DNA of 64,000 nucleotides from Candidatus Bathyarchaeia archaeon (GCA_041447175.1 CP166960.1:1938519-2002518); one strand, 5' to 3'; shown: positions 7,718 through 16,223, numbered from the stretch's first letter. Made by a program: numbers and translations. Notes: generated by a model from the letters alone, not told the origin.

Positions 7718-8512
7718 TCACTCACCTAAAGATACAAACGGCGCTGGAGATATCAACTTAGAACCCCCCACATTCGATGGCCCCCGCATGGGCAGGTCTT
7801 GTTGAGCAGGTTCAATACGGGTGTAACGACCGCGGTCATAAAATAACTGCACAGCTTGGAACCCAAAAACCAGAGGTGTTGCGCCCTCAAAGGTTATTGC
7901 TGAAGAGTTGCCGCCTTGACCTGTAACTTTGACCGTTGGGCTAACAACGTTCTGTATTACAGGAACCTGAATGCCAAGGTCGCCGCCTTTTGAGGATTGG
8001 GGGAAAATCGTGAATTTCTTACTTTTAATCGTTGCCGTAACCACGTAAACCTTGTCGCTGTCAAGCAGTTGCCCAACAAACCGCGAAAAAGGGCTTATGT
8101 CGGCATCACACAAAAACTGGTCCAACTCAGCAACGTCCACGCTGTCTTCTAACACCCCTTCATACTGAAACGCAATTGAATCAGCGTTAGAGAACTTGCT
8201 CTCTAACCCAGCAGTTGAGCCGCCTAAACCCGAAATTATATTCCCCAGAATGGAGAGCCCAAACCCTAAACTAAACTCGCCACTTTTCTTCCCAGAAATG
8301 TTTGCCACAGGGGAATTTTCCATAAGGGTGGGTTGGGGGATGTTGCCTTTTGACTTAAAAACCACGGAGAGCTCGCCTACCCGACTGAGTTCGTTATTTT
8401 TGCTTGCCATCAACTGCAGGGGTTTGATGGTGGCTTTGGGCAGCCGCACCACATTGTAGCCGTAGGATTTGAGCAGGGAAATTAGGGGGTCGCCTGAGAG
8501 AAAACGGAACAT
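7718..8512 (-). CDS. Gasdermin-like pore-forming protein
   Basis: This 264-residue protein resembles bacterial gasdermins. It has an N-terminal DPLISLLKSYGYNVVRLPKA segment followed by a PLQLM turn, a GELSVVFKSKG strand, a hydrophobic SLGFGLSILGNIISGLGG segment (about residues 95-112), and VFGFQAVQLFYDRGRYT near the end. The size and the short tail after residue 230 match bacterial members, which are held inactive by about 20 C-terminal residues. Arg243-Gly244, Leu240 and Asn247 are candidate cut sites. It lacks the N-terminal Cys that is acylated in many bacterial gasdermins. AAGGAG lies 9 bases before the ATG. The CHAT protease gene follows and overlaps or abuts it. By homology, cleavage should release membrane pores that kill the cell. 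The family call is from remembered sequence features and needs a structure prediction. Confidence 0.78.
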   Translation of the reverse strand: MFRFLSGDPLISLLKSYGYNVVRLPKATIKPLQLMASKNNELSRVGELSVVFKSKGNIPQPTLMENSPVANISGKKSGEFSLGFGLSILGNIISGLGGSTAGLESKFSNADSIAFQYEGVLEDSVDVAELDQFLCDADISPFSRFVGQLLDSDKVYVVTATIKSKKFTIFPQSSKGGDLGIQVPVIQNVVSPTVKVTGQGGNSSAITFEGATPLVFGFQAVQLFYDRGRYTRIEPAQQDLPMRGPSNVGGSKLISPAPFVSLGE

Positions 8513-8650
8513 GCTACAAGTCTCCTTGGCAGTTGGGTGTACGCCAGAGGTTACGGTGAGAATCTGACATGGCTTTTTTTATTGGTCTACTTGCTTTTAG
8601 ATTTTTGCATCTTACAAAGAACCCAAAGAAAAAAGCAGCAGCATATTTTG

Positions 8651-9211
8651 CTAGGGCAACTTGAGTTTTGAGATGAACGTTTTCTGCAGTTTGGAGATTT
8701 TTGGGGCTATGACGGCTTGGCAGTAGGGTTCTTTGGGGTGCTTTTTGAAGTAGTCTTTATGGTAGGTTTCGGCAGGATAAAACGTTTGTAGGGGCTCTAC
8801 AGCGGTCACTATGGGTTTGTCAAAGACCTTCTCGGCGGTTAACTCTGCAATCAACTGCTCCGCGGCGGCTTTCTGGTCTGCGTTGCGGTAAAAGATGACA
8901 CTGCGGTATTGAGTGCCTACGTCGGCGCCTTGCCTGTTTAGCTGCGTGGGGTCATGGGTTCCAAAGAAAATCTCCAAAAGCTCCCGAAAACTAACCTCTT
9001 CTGGGTCAAAGGTTATGGTGGCAACTTCCGCGTGGCCCGTTTGCCCCGTGGACACTTGTTCGTAGGTGGGGTTAGGCAAGCTGCCGCCTGCGTAGCCAGG
9101 TTCAACTTTTACTACGCCACGGATCTGCTGGAAGACGGCTTCGGTGCACCAGAAACAGCCTGCACCTAAAGTTACGGCTTCAAAACCTTCAGGTTTAGTA
9201 GCGTCGTTCAT
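8651..9211 (-). CDS. msrA: Peptide methionine-S-sulfoxide reductase
   Basis: This 186-residue MsrA repairs oxidised methionine. The active site GAGCFWCTEAVF has the catalytic Cys at residue 19. GYAGGS, GHAEVATITFDP, and the late TFYPAETYHKDYF segment are all typical. Length is normal for the family. The ATG at 9211 is used; an upstream GTG frame adds 11 residues of no family character. It ends about 140 bases upstream of the gasdermin operon and faces the same way, but it is probably a separate unit. Confidence 0.95.
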   Translation of the reverse strand: MNDATKPEGFEAVTLGAGCFWCTEAVFQQIRGVVKVEPGYAGGSLPNPTYEQVSTGQTGHAEVATITFDPEEVSFRELLEIFFGTHDPTQLNRQGADVGTQYRSVIFYRNADQKAAAEQLIAELTAEKVFDKPIVTAVEPLQTFYPAETYHKDYFKKHPKEPYCQAVIAPKISKLQKTFISKLKLP

Positions 9212-9284
9212 TGTTAATCTCTCAGAAAACTGCTTTAAGTCCACGTTTTATGTAGGGAGAGAGGGCTTTAAACTTGTTTGTAAA

Positions 9285-9293
9285 AGTATAAAC
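9285..9293 (+). promoter_or_regulatory. TATA box of the beta-helix surface protein
   Basis: AGTATAAAC is about 30 bases before the TTG at 9323, implying a leaderless or nearly leaderless transcript. Confidence 0.5.
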
Positions 9294-9322
9294 CCTTGCG
9301 CACCGTAAAGTAACCGATTGCT

Positions 9323-11464
9323 TTGGATAGAAAACAGGAATTGGCACTCTTTGCGGTCTTGCTGCTTGGGTTCTCGGCAGCGGCAGGGCTAAACCAAGTG
9401 GATGTGGCGGATGCGGAGTATGTGCCGTGGGTTTGGCACAACTCGGGAATCACCATCTTAAGCAACGGAACCGTCACACCCTCCAACGCGCCAATACGCG
9501 TCCAAGGCAACATTTACACGTTAACCTCGGACGTTTTTTCAGGCATCGCCGTCCTAAGAAATGACACCATACTTGAGGGAAACGGGGTGCGCATGTTTGG
9601 CCCCATGTATGGAACAGGCATTCTGCTTCAAGATGTCATCAACGTCACGGTGCAGAACGTGAATGTGCAGTATTTTGCTCAAGGCATTTACCTTGATAAC
9701 GCCAGCTCATGCGTCATTCAAGGCAACACGATGACGGGCTGCGACATTGAAGTTGCCCACAACAGCGCGGATAACAAAATCACCCACAACACCGTCACCC
9801 AAGAAATTCGGGTCAACTTTTGCCAAAACAACACCGTCACACACAACCTTGCCAGCAGCATCTGCACCTCGTGGGCAAGCAACATAACAATCGAGGGCAA
9901 CACGGTGTCCGATGCCAAACGGTCAGACGCAATGCTAAACCAGGGCAACTACACGGAGGGCATCTATGTGGACAACAGCGAAAACTGCCTCGTCTTAGAC
10001 AACAAGGTAGAACGCAAAAACGTCGGAGTTGACATATGGCAAAGTCGCAACATCACCCTCAAAGCAAACACCCTTCAGGACAACCAAGTCGGCTTCAAGC
10101 TTTGGGGGGCAGACTTGCCGCATAACCTGCACACCATAGACCTGACCAACACGGTGAACGGTAAACCTGTCTACTTTCTGGTTAACATAAGCGACTATCA
10201 GGTGCCCGCCGACGCAGGTTGGATAGCTGCCGTGAACTGCAACAACATCACCGTGCAGAACTGGAATTCAACTCCCAACTGGGACGGCGTGCTCTTCGTA
10301 GAAACAGGGCAGTCCCAGATTGCCAACTGCATGTTGGAGGACAACTTTAACGGTATCAGGCTACAAAACGCTTCCAGTTGTACACTGATCCAAAACCAAA
10401 TAGTCAACAACCAGTACGCGGCTCTGCAGATTGAGCAAACCTGCAACTGCACCATCTTTGATAACCAAGTTTTTGGTAACTACTGCTTTTTTGACGTGTG
10501 GCACAATGCTACAGGCAACCAAATTTACGGGAACGATTTTGTGGGCAACTGGACAGGCCCAATAGGTGCTGAAACGCGTAACCAATGGGACAACGAGGGG
10601 CAAGGCAACTACTGGAGCACCTTCACAGGCATAGACCGCGACCAAAACGGCATAAGCGACAGCCCCTACATCCTCAACACCGAATCGTCCGAAGCTGACC
10701 AGTACCCGCTTATGAAGCCCCTAAGCCAACCCCCCCAAGCCCAAACATCAAGCGGCGGCTTGCTTTTGTCGATGCCTGAAGAGTACCTCAACTACACCAT
10801 AGTTAACGTTGACGGCGCGCTTTGGGCGCAAATTGACGGCGTGTACCCTATTCACATGTCCGAAAAACCCACCGACCCCGTCCCCATGCTCTACCCCACC
10901 CCACCTGGAACAGTTAACATGCACATCAAGTTGGATGGAGCGGAGCAGTCATGGAGCAACTACAGCGAAGTGGACCCCTCAGCGTTGCACTACACCGACA
11001 TTGGGAACTGGGAGATGGTTTACTGCACTATTCAGCCCTCTTTGACGGATTTTCTTTTAGAAATCCACTACGAGCACCCCGTGGAAGTCATCAATGGTTC
11101 CTCCACGTTTCTTTATGACCTAAACATTGCACCCTACCTTTCCGCGTCAAGCGCCATCTCCACAGCCCATTTCAGGGTGCAGCTGCCTGTAAACCAGTCT
11201 AACGTGGCGGTTTTCACGACTGGCTACAGTGGCAGTTGGAGCCCCCTTGACGTTAACTCTGAAAACTGCTCTGAAGGGGTGATTTTAACGTTTGATGTGG
11301 TTTCTGAGTATGGTAAACCACTTTGGGGGGACATCGCGTTTGTTATGTCAAACAATCAAATTCCTGAATTTACCTTTGGGATGGCTTTGGGTTTGATTGC
11401 TGGCGCATCCTTAGCGTTTATAGGTGTTTATTTAAAGGATAAGCCACTGAAACAACGAAAATAG
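9323..11464 (+). CDS. NosD-like beta-helix surface protein with PEF-type C-terminal anchor
   Basis: This 713-residue secreted protein has a signal peptide (ELALFAVLLLGFSAAAGL, about 5-24). A long right-handed parallel beta-helix follows (about 50-460), with NosD/PbH1 repeats such as NCTIFDNQVFGNYCF and many N-glycosylation sequons. A WDNEGQGNYWSTF segment and an EF-hand-like DRDQNGISD close the helix. A beta-rich domain follows (about 490-670). The tail is IPEFTFG (PEF at 681-683), a transmembrane segment and basic KDKPLKQRK, resembling PEF-CTERM archaeosortase signals. The start is TTG, supported by the TATA box at 9285. The role at the cell surface is unknown. Confidence 0.8.
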   Translation: MDRKQELALFAVLLLGFSAAAGLNQVDVADAEYVPWVWHNSGITILSNGTVTPSNAPIRVQGNIYTLTSDVFSGIAVLRNDTILEGNGVRMFGPMYGTGILLQDVINVTVQNVNVQYFAQGIYLDNASSCVIQGNTMTGCDIEVAHNSADNKITHNTVTQEIRVNFCQNNTVTHNLASSICTSWASNITIEGNTVSDAKRSDAMLNQGNYTEGIYVDNSENCLVLDNKVERKNVGVDIWQSRNITLKANTLQDNQVGFKLWGADLPHNLHTIDLTNTVNGKPVYFLVNISDYQVPADAGWIAAVNCNNITVQNWNSTPNWDGVLFVETGQSQIANCMLEDNFNGIRLQNASSCTLIQNQIVNNQYAALQIEQTCNCTIFDNQVFGNYCFFDVWHNATGNQIYGNDFVGNWTGPIGAETRNQWDNEGQGNYWSTFTGIDRDQNGISDSPYILNTESSEADQYPLMKPLSQPPQAQTSSGGLLLSMPEEYLNYTIVNVDGALWAQIDGVYPIHMSEKPTDPVPMLYPTPPGTVNMHIKLDGAEQSWSNYSEVDPSALHYTDIGNWEMVYCTIQPSLTDFLLEIHYEHPVEVINGSSTFLYDLNIAPYLSASSAISTAHFRVQLPVNQSNVAVFTTGYSGSWSPLDVNSENCSEGVILTFDVVSEYGKPLWGDIAFVMSNNQIPEFTFGMALGLIAGASLAFIGVYLKDKPLKQRK

Positions 11465-11604
11465 CGCTGTTTAATAGAGCAATAATTAAATATGCCGCGT
11501 CGGTGAAATTGGCTTAATTGGGAGAAAGGAGAGAAGACTCACAATCACTTCACCCAAGCAAGTAAGTAGATAACCTTTTAACCCCACATTAAATGTGAGG
11601 TAAA

Positions 11605-12234
11605 ATGACAAACAACCCCGCCCCCACTGCAGTCTACTGGCTAAACAACAGCCTTTACCTAAACCTAACCAACCAATGCAGCAACAACTGCTGGTTCTGC
11701 TTTCGCAATTTTAAACCCGGCGTAGGCGGCTTCAACCTTAAACTCACCAAAGAACCCACCCTACCCGAAATCACCACCCAGCTCCAGCAGACCCTGCCAA
11801 ACCAGCGTTGGAAGGAGGTTGTGTTCTGCGGCTTTGGTGAACCTACCGCGCGGCTCGATATCCTGCTGGAAACAGCAAGGTGGATAAAAAAGCATCACCC
11901 GCAAATTCCGATTCGGCTGGACACTAACGGACACGGCTACGCCCTTAACCCGGGCAGAAACGTTGCTGAAGAACTTAAAGCCGCAGGGGTTAGCCGAGCC
12001 AGCGTTAGCCTAAACGGACATGACCAAGAGACCTACAGCGAGAACTGCCGCCCCAACATCCCCAACGCGTTCAAGGTAACGGTTGATTTTGTGCAGAAAG
12101 CTAAAGCGGGGGGGCTTGAGGTGGAGGTTTCCGCGGTGAGGATGCCCGAAGTGGACCTTGCAAAGGTTGGGGCAGTGGTGGAAGCTTTAGGGGTGCCCTT
12201 CCGAATCAGGGACTACATTCCATGCTTTTGGTAA
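11605..12234 (+). CDS. TatD-associated type radical SAM protein
   Basis: This 209-residue compact radical SAM protein has the cluster motif CSNNCWFCFRNF near residue 28 and the SAM-binding VVFCGFGEPT motif. IRLDTNGHG and VSLNGHDQETY segments follow. These match the short radical SAM family usually found beside TatD nucleases; no TatD gene is visible here. The function is unknown. GAGGTAAA lies directly before the ATG. The gene stands alone, with a structured non-coding stretch after it. Confidence 0.8.
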   Translation: MTNNPAPTAVYWLNNSLYLNLTNQCSNNCWFCFRNFKPGVGGFNLKLTKEPTLPEITTQLQQTLPNQRWKEVVFCGFGEPTARLDILLETARWIKKHHPQIPIRLDTNGHGYALNPGRNVAEELKAAGVSRASVSLNGHDQETYSENCRPNIPNAFKVTVDFVQKAKAGGLEVEVSAVRMPEVDLAKVGAVVEALGVPFRIRDYIPCFW

Positions 12235-12330
12235 CTAAAATAGCAGTCTGGAAACAGCAAATTCTTACGGATACGAAGTATATCGGGTTTGGACGCAAAA
12301 TCTAATAATGTTGTATCACCTTCAATTTTT

Positions 12331-12419
12331 GGCGGGCGATGAGGTTATCCAAACGCGGGAAAAGTCCCCAAACCCTCAACGAATTTTCCCTTCCGCGTGG
12401 CTAACGGCCTGACCCCGCC
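12331..12419. other. Nested inverted repeat, possible structured RNA or terminator
   Basis: In the gap between the radical SAM gene and thyA, an outer stem GGCGGG (12331-12336)/CCCGCC (12414-12419) encloses an inner stem. The inner stem pairs ACGCGG (12353-12358) with CCGCGT (12393-12398) and extends as GAAAA (12359-12363)/TTTTC (12384-12388). It could be a small RNA or a shared terminator of the two converging genes. A CGATGA and a CTGA lie just inside the outer stem but do not make convincing C/D boxes. Confidence 0.3.
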
Positions 12420-12455
12420 GATTCAACCCACTCACCACGCACAGCAGACTCATTT

Positions 12456-13196
12456 TTATTTAGGGTGGTTCTTGGAGGTGAAAGCGGCAGAAGAAGATTT
12501 GGTTTCGTTTTTGGGGTTTAACAGTTCCTCCACCAGCTTATACTGCCGTTGGTAGATGTGGCAGTTTTTGCTGTGAAAAATCAGTTTACCCGTTTCCAAG
12601 TCAAGGTTGCTGCGGCTGTTAATTTCTGACACGAATGCTTCGTTGAAGAGTTGGAGCCCCGCGATGTTGGCGGGTAACCCTGCGTAGGCGTCCCAACTGC
12701 GAAAGTAGCAGGTGAGGTGCATTTTGCCTTCAAGGATTTCGGTGTCGATTAGGCTGAGGCAGGGCGGTTCTGATTTTCGGTGGTGCTCATCGAATTTTTT
12801 GATGTCTTCGGGGAGCCGAATGACCATGGTGACTTGGCGGTCTCGTTGCTCTTCGACGTAACGGGCGACGGCTTCCTCGATTTGGTTAATCGGGCGCTTC
12901 TCGCCGTAGGGGTTGTTGAGTCTGCTTCCGTATGTGTAGGTTTCCTCCTGCTTTTCGCCACACCACAAATACTCCAACGCGTACCCCTGCACATACTTGA
13001 AGTCGCAAGGAGCCTTATCGCTGACTAACGGTCGGTTCTCGGGATGGGCAATCTCGATTGAGAGATTGAGTTTTTTGGTTTCGGTTTCTTCAGAGCCAAA
13101 ACCAACGCGGAAGATGTCGCCTTGAACCCAAATTTGGTTTAATGCTTCAAACCATGCATTGGGACAGTCAAAGGCGGAGATTTTTACGTGCTTCAG
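12456..13196 (-). CDS. thyA: Thymidylate synthase, methanogen/archaeal ThyA type
   Basis: This 246-residue enzyme makes dTMP from dUMP with a one-carbon donor. The SEPPCLSLIDTE segment holds the catalytic Cys. TCYFRSWDAYAGLPANIAG carries the conserved Arg, Asp and Asn for dUMP, and HSKNCHIYQRQY holds the late His-x-Tyr. No ATG, GTG or TTG lies between residue 1 of the conserved fold (LKHVKISAFDCPNAWFEAL) and a point upstream of the promoter. A CTG at 13196 with AGAGG seven bases before it is therefore the most likely start. Longer frames from a TTG at 13265 would begin before the TATA element. The C-terminus is a charged, Ser/Lys-rich tail. The fixed electron and methylene donor is not deducible. 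Confidence 0.85.
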   Translation of the reverse strand: MKHVKISAFDCPNAWFEALNQIWVQGDIFRVGFGSEETETKKLNLSIEIAHPENRPLVSDKAPCDFKYVQGYALEYLWCGEKQEETYTYGSRLNNPYGEKRPINQIEEAVARYVEEQRDRQVTMVIRLPEDIKKFDEHHRKSEPPCLSLIDTEILEGKMHLTCYFRSWDAYAGLPANIAGLQLFNEAFVSEINSRSNLDLETGKLIFHSKNCHIYQRQYKLVEELLNPKNETKSSSAAFTSKNHPK

Positions 13197-13246
13197 GGTG
13201 ATTCCTCTGCAAAACGGTAGTTGTAAAGCTACTTTGAGGCGTACAT

Positions 13247-13260
13247 GAATATAAAACTGG
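13247..13260 (-). promoter_or_regulatory. TATA element of thyA
   Basis: On the minus strand this reads CCAGTTTTATATTC. It predicts a transcript start near 13227, leaving a 31-base leader with AGAGG before the CTG start at 13196. Confidence 0.5.
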
Positions 13261-13317
13261 TGCAAAACGCAACTAAACAATAAACGGAGAACAGAAATTA
13301 AAAAGGGAAAAAGGTGC

Positions 13318-14991
13318 TTAGTAGGGCATTCCGCCCATACCAGGCATGCCACCCATACCGCCCATGCCTCCCATTCCGCCTGGGGGCATTGGTGGAGCGC
13401 CGCCGCCTGTGCCTTTGATGCTGATTAAGTCGTCGATTTTCAGAATCATGTTGGTTGCTTCTGTAGCAGATTTGACGACTTGCTGCTTCACGCGTAGAGG
13501 TTCCAGAATCAGCAGACCGCACATGTCCACGATTTTGCCGGTGGTTACGTCGATGCCAAAGGTTTTGCTGTTGGCTTCTTCGTGTTTGGCTCTGAGTGCG
13601 ACCATGATGTCTATGGGGTCTAAACCTGCGTTTTCTGCAAGCGTGAGGGGAATGGATTCAACGGCTTCAGCGAAGGCTTCAACTGCCAACTGCTCGCGAC
13701 CGCCAACCTTCACTGCAAACGCGCGCAGGTTTTTGGCTAGTTCTGCTTCGGGTGAGCCGCCGCCTGCAACGATTTTGCCGTCTTCCACAACGTTGCGGAT
13801 GACACATAGGGCATCGTGGAGGCTGCGTTCCGCTTCGTCAATAACGTGGTCGGTGCCGCCGCGGATGACGACGGTTACGGCTTTGGGATTTGCACAGTCA
13901 CGTATGTAGACCAGTTTGTCGTCGCCGATTTTGACTTCTTCCACCTTCTTGGCTTGACCAAGGGCTTGGGCGTTGAGGTCTTTGATGTTGGAGAGGATTT
14001 TGCCGCCGGTTGCTCGGGCAAGTTTTTCCATGTCGCTGCTGCTTACACTTTTAATGGCTAGCACGCCTGCTTTGCCCAAAAAGTGAAGCGCCATCTCGTC
14101 AATGCCTTTCTCGCAGAAAACAACGTTTGCGCCTGCGGTTACAACGGAATTGACCATTTCGCGGAGCATATGTTCTTCTTCGTCTAGGAAAGATTTCATC
14201 TGGTCTGGGCTTTCGATGTTTATTTTTGCGTCAAACTCGGTTTTTTCGATTTCGATCTTAGCGTTAAGTAAAGCGATTTTTGCGCCGTCAACGAGCTTGG
14301 GCATCTGGGAGTTGGAGACTTCCTTGTCGATGACCATGCCTTTGACAAGTTCGGTTTCTTCAAGGCTTTTGCCGTGTTTCTTCACGATTTTGATAAGGTC
14401 AATGTCGGCTTTCAAGCCGCCGTTGGCTTTCTCAGAAACCTGCTTAACCGCGTCAACAGCAATCTTGGCAAAGAGGTCCTTGGCATTGGAGATACCCTTG
14501 CTGGAAAGAGAAGTCAAAGCCACATCTTGCAAGGTTTTTTCGTCTTCAAACTTTACAGGCAACCCAAGAGCATCCAAGATTTCTTGGGCTTTATCGCTTG
14601 CTTTTTTGAAGCCTTCGATAATGACAGTTGGATGCACGTTTTTGTCTAGCAGAGTTTCTGCTTTGGAGAGCAATTCTCCAGCTAAAACCACTGCGGTTGT
14701 TGTTCCGTCGCCGACTTCGTTGTCTTGTGCTTTTGCAACTTCAACCAACATTTTTGCCGCTGGGTGCTGGACATCAAGTTCTTTCATGATGGTGGCGCCG
14801 TCATTGGTTATGGCGACGTCTCCCATGCTTGTTACAAGCATCTTATCCATGCCGCTTGGTCCCAACGTGCTTTTCACTGTTTCAGCTACGATTTTTGCAG
14901 CCATTATGTTGTTTTTTTGCGCTTCGCGACCGGTTGACCTTCCGGTTCCTTCTTTTAGTACGAGAATGGGAACTGTTCCACCTTGAGACAT
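13318..14991 (-). CDS. ths: Thermosome subunit (group II chaperonin)
   Basis: This 557-residue ATP-dependent chaperonin subunit forms the double-ring folding chamber. The equatorial domain has NIMAAKIVAETVKSTLGPSG, and DGTTTAVVLAGELL is the ATP-hydrolysis segment with GDGTT. The apical domain includes the helical protrusion region around residues 240-270. The tail is a Gly-Gly-Met repeat ending GMGGMPY, which projects into the cavity. It is the only chaperonin gene in this window. The promoter is a strong TATA at 15053-15066, with a leader of about 35 bases. Confidence 0.98.
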   Translation of the reverse strand: MSQGGTVPILVLKEGTGRSTGREAQKNNIMAAKIVAETVKSTLGPSGMDKMLVTSMGDVAITNDGATIMKELDVQHPAAKMLVEVAKAQDNEVGDGTTTAVVLAGELLSKAETLLDKNVHPTVIIEGFKKASDKAQEILDALGLPVKFEDEKTLQDVALTSLSSKGISNAKDLFAKIAVDAVKQVSEKANGGLKADIDLIKIVKKHGKSLEETELVKGMVIDKEVSNSQMPKLVDGAKIALLNAKIEIEKTEFDAKINIESPDQMKSFLDEEEHMLREMVNSVVTAGANVVFCEKGIDEMALHFLGKAGVLAIKSVSSSDMEKLARATGGKILSNIKDLNAQALGQAKKVEEVKIGDDKLVYIRDCANPKAVTVVIRGGTDHVIDEAERSLHDALCVIRNVVEDGKIVAGGGSPEAELAKNLRAFAVKVGGREQLAVEAFAEAVESIPLTLAENAGLDPIDIMVALRAKHEEANSKTFGIDVTTGKIVDMCGLLILEPLRVKQQVVKSATEATNMILKIDDLISIKGTGGGAPPMPPGGMGGMGGMGGMPGMGGMPY

Positions 14992-15052
14992 ATCATTTCA
15001 CCAGTGTTTTTTCTTGCTTACAATTGTTGAGTGCTAAACGGAACAATAAGAT

Positions 15053-15066
15053 GTATAAATATAAAT
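15053..15066 (-). promoter_or_regulatory. Strong TATA box of the thermosome gene
   Basis: ATTTATATTTATAC on the minus strand, about 65 bases before the ATG. TTAGCACTC downstream of it matches one arm of the bacterial CIRCE heat-shock operator, but there is no second arm. Confidence 0.6.
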
Positions 15067-15146
15067 TTTTCTCAAAAGCCCGAATACAAAAAATATGCAA
15101 GAGAAGAAAAGCAGCCGCGTCCACATGAAAAATGGGGTTTGTGAAG

Positions 15147-16223
15147 TTATGCGGTGGGTCCAGTGGGTGGCTTAATGATTTTGTAGCCTGAAGCCTTATA
15201 CAGGCGGTTCATAACCGCTAAGCCTAACCCATCAGAGGCTACACTTTCAGAGATAATCACATCCAAGTTTTCCTCGTCAAACTCTCTAAGCAGCCTAAAC
15301 AGGTTTGCAGCAATGGCGTCCAAGTTACGGCGGCTCCCCATGGACTTCACCACATCCGCCTCGTAAGCCCACGCCGTCTCATCCGTCGCCAAAACCCCCA
15401 CCCGCCGGTTCTCCAGCCAACAGGCGCTGATGAACTCTTTGACTTGATGCATAACCACAGGAATTGGTCCCTCGACCACATACATCGGCGCCTTTGGGGC
15501 GTAGTGTTTGTGTTTCATGCCCGGCGACCGCGCCTCTTTCGGTGCCAGTTCCGCTTCAGCGGTGATAAAGGGGTGAAGTTGCACCTCACCTAAAGCGCTT
15601 TTCAGGGCTTCTACGGAGGTTCCGCCTGGACGCAAAACCATAGGCGGGTCAACACTAACATCTAACACAGTGGATTCAACGCCAATCGTGGTTGGTCCAC
15701 CGTCGAGGATGGCGTCTATGCGCCCGTTCAAGTCGTCAAACACGTGCTGGGCGTTGGTGGGGCTGGGTTTGCCAGCGAGGTTTGCGCTGGGCGCTGCCAC
15801 AGGAACCTCACATGCTTTAATCAAAGCTAAAGCAACGGCATGTTTGGGCATCCGCACCGCCACCGTCGCCAACCCCGCGGTGGTCACCTCAGGCACATCC
15901 GCGTAACGCGGAAAAACCAGCGTTAAGGGTCCAGGCCAAAACTGCTTCATCAACAACTCCGCTTTAGGCGTCACTTCTTGAGCGAGCTTATAAACGCCTG
16001 AAACGTCAGCCACATGAACAATTGGCGGATTATCCAGCGGGCGCTGTTTAGCGGCAAACATCGCCAGAACTGCGTCGGCGTCAAGCGCGTTAGCGCCTAA
16101 CCCGTAAACGGTTTCAGTTGGGAAAGCAACCAGCCCACCTGACCGGATTATGGCTGCGGCTTCCGTTATCGCTTCGGCTTCGGGCTGCTGGGGGTTAACC
16201 TTGAAGAGTTTGGTCTGCTTCAT
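15147..16223 (-). CDS. sua5: L-threonylcarbamoyladenylate synthase (Sua5 type)
   Basis: This 358-residue enzyme makes threonylcarbamoyl-AMP from threonine, bicarbonate and ATP, for the t6A37 modification of tRNAs. The N-terminal YrdC domain (about 1-205) has GGLVAFPTETVYGLGANALD, APSANLAGKPSPT and ESTVLD. The C-terminal Sua5 domain (about 235-350) starts after the linker SPGMKHKHYAPKAP, so this is the long two-domain form. The ATG at 16223 is used because a TATA-like TTTAAAA near 16258 allows only a short leader. The downstream gap to the GNAT gene's own stop is 54 bases, so these may be co-transcribed. Confidence 0.95.
   Translation of the reverse strand: MKQTKLFKVNPQQPEAEAITEAAAIIRSGGLVAFPTETVYGLGANALDADAVLAMFAAKQRPLDNPPIVHVADVSGVYKLAQEVTPKAELLMKQFWPGPLTLVFPRYADVPEVTTAGLATVAVRMPKHAVALALIKACEVPVAAPSANLAGKPSPTNAQHVFDDLNGRIDAILDGGPTTIGVESTVLDVSVDPPMVLRPGGTSVEALKSALGEVQLHPFITAEAELAPKEARSPGMKHKHYAPKAPMYVVEGPIPVVMHQVKEFISACWLENRRVGVLATDETAWAYEADVVKSMGSRRNLDAIAANLFRLLREFDEENLDVIISESVASDGLGLAVMNRLYKASGYKIIKPPTGPTA

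Noticed and set aside
12336-12413. C/D-box small RNA in the thyA downstream gap
   Set aside because: Box C is imperfect, no internal D' and C' boxes are seen, and the spacing is longer than usual. It is kept only as an unassigned structured element.
14102-14986. 294-codon frame on the plus strand opposite the thermosome gene
   Set aside because: It is a mirror of a high-GC, strongly coded chaperonin gene. It is Ser/Ala-rich with no motif or promoter.
15030-15046. GAGTGCTAAACGG near the thermosome promoter resembling half of the bacterial CIRCE operator, and again at 20921
   Set aside because: No inverted partner exists at either site, and the second copy is coding sequence within nop10. HrcA/CIRCE is not expected in archaea.
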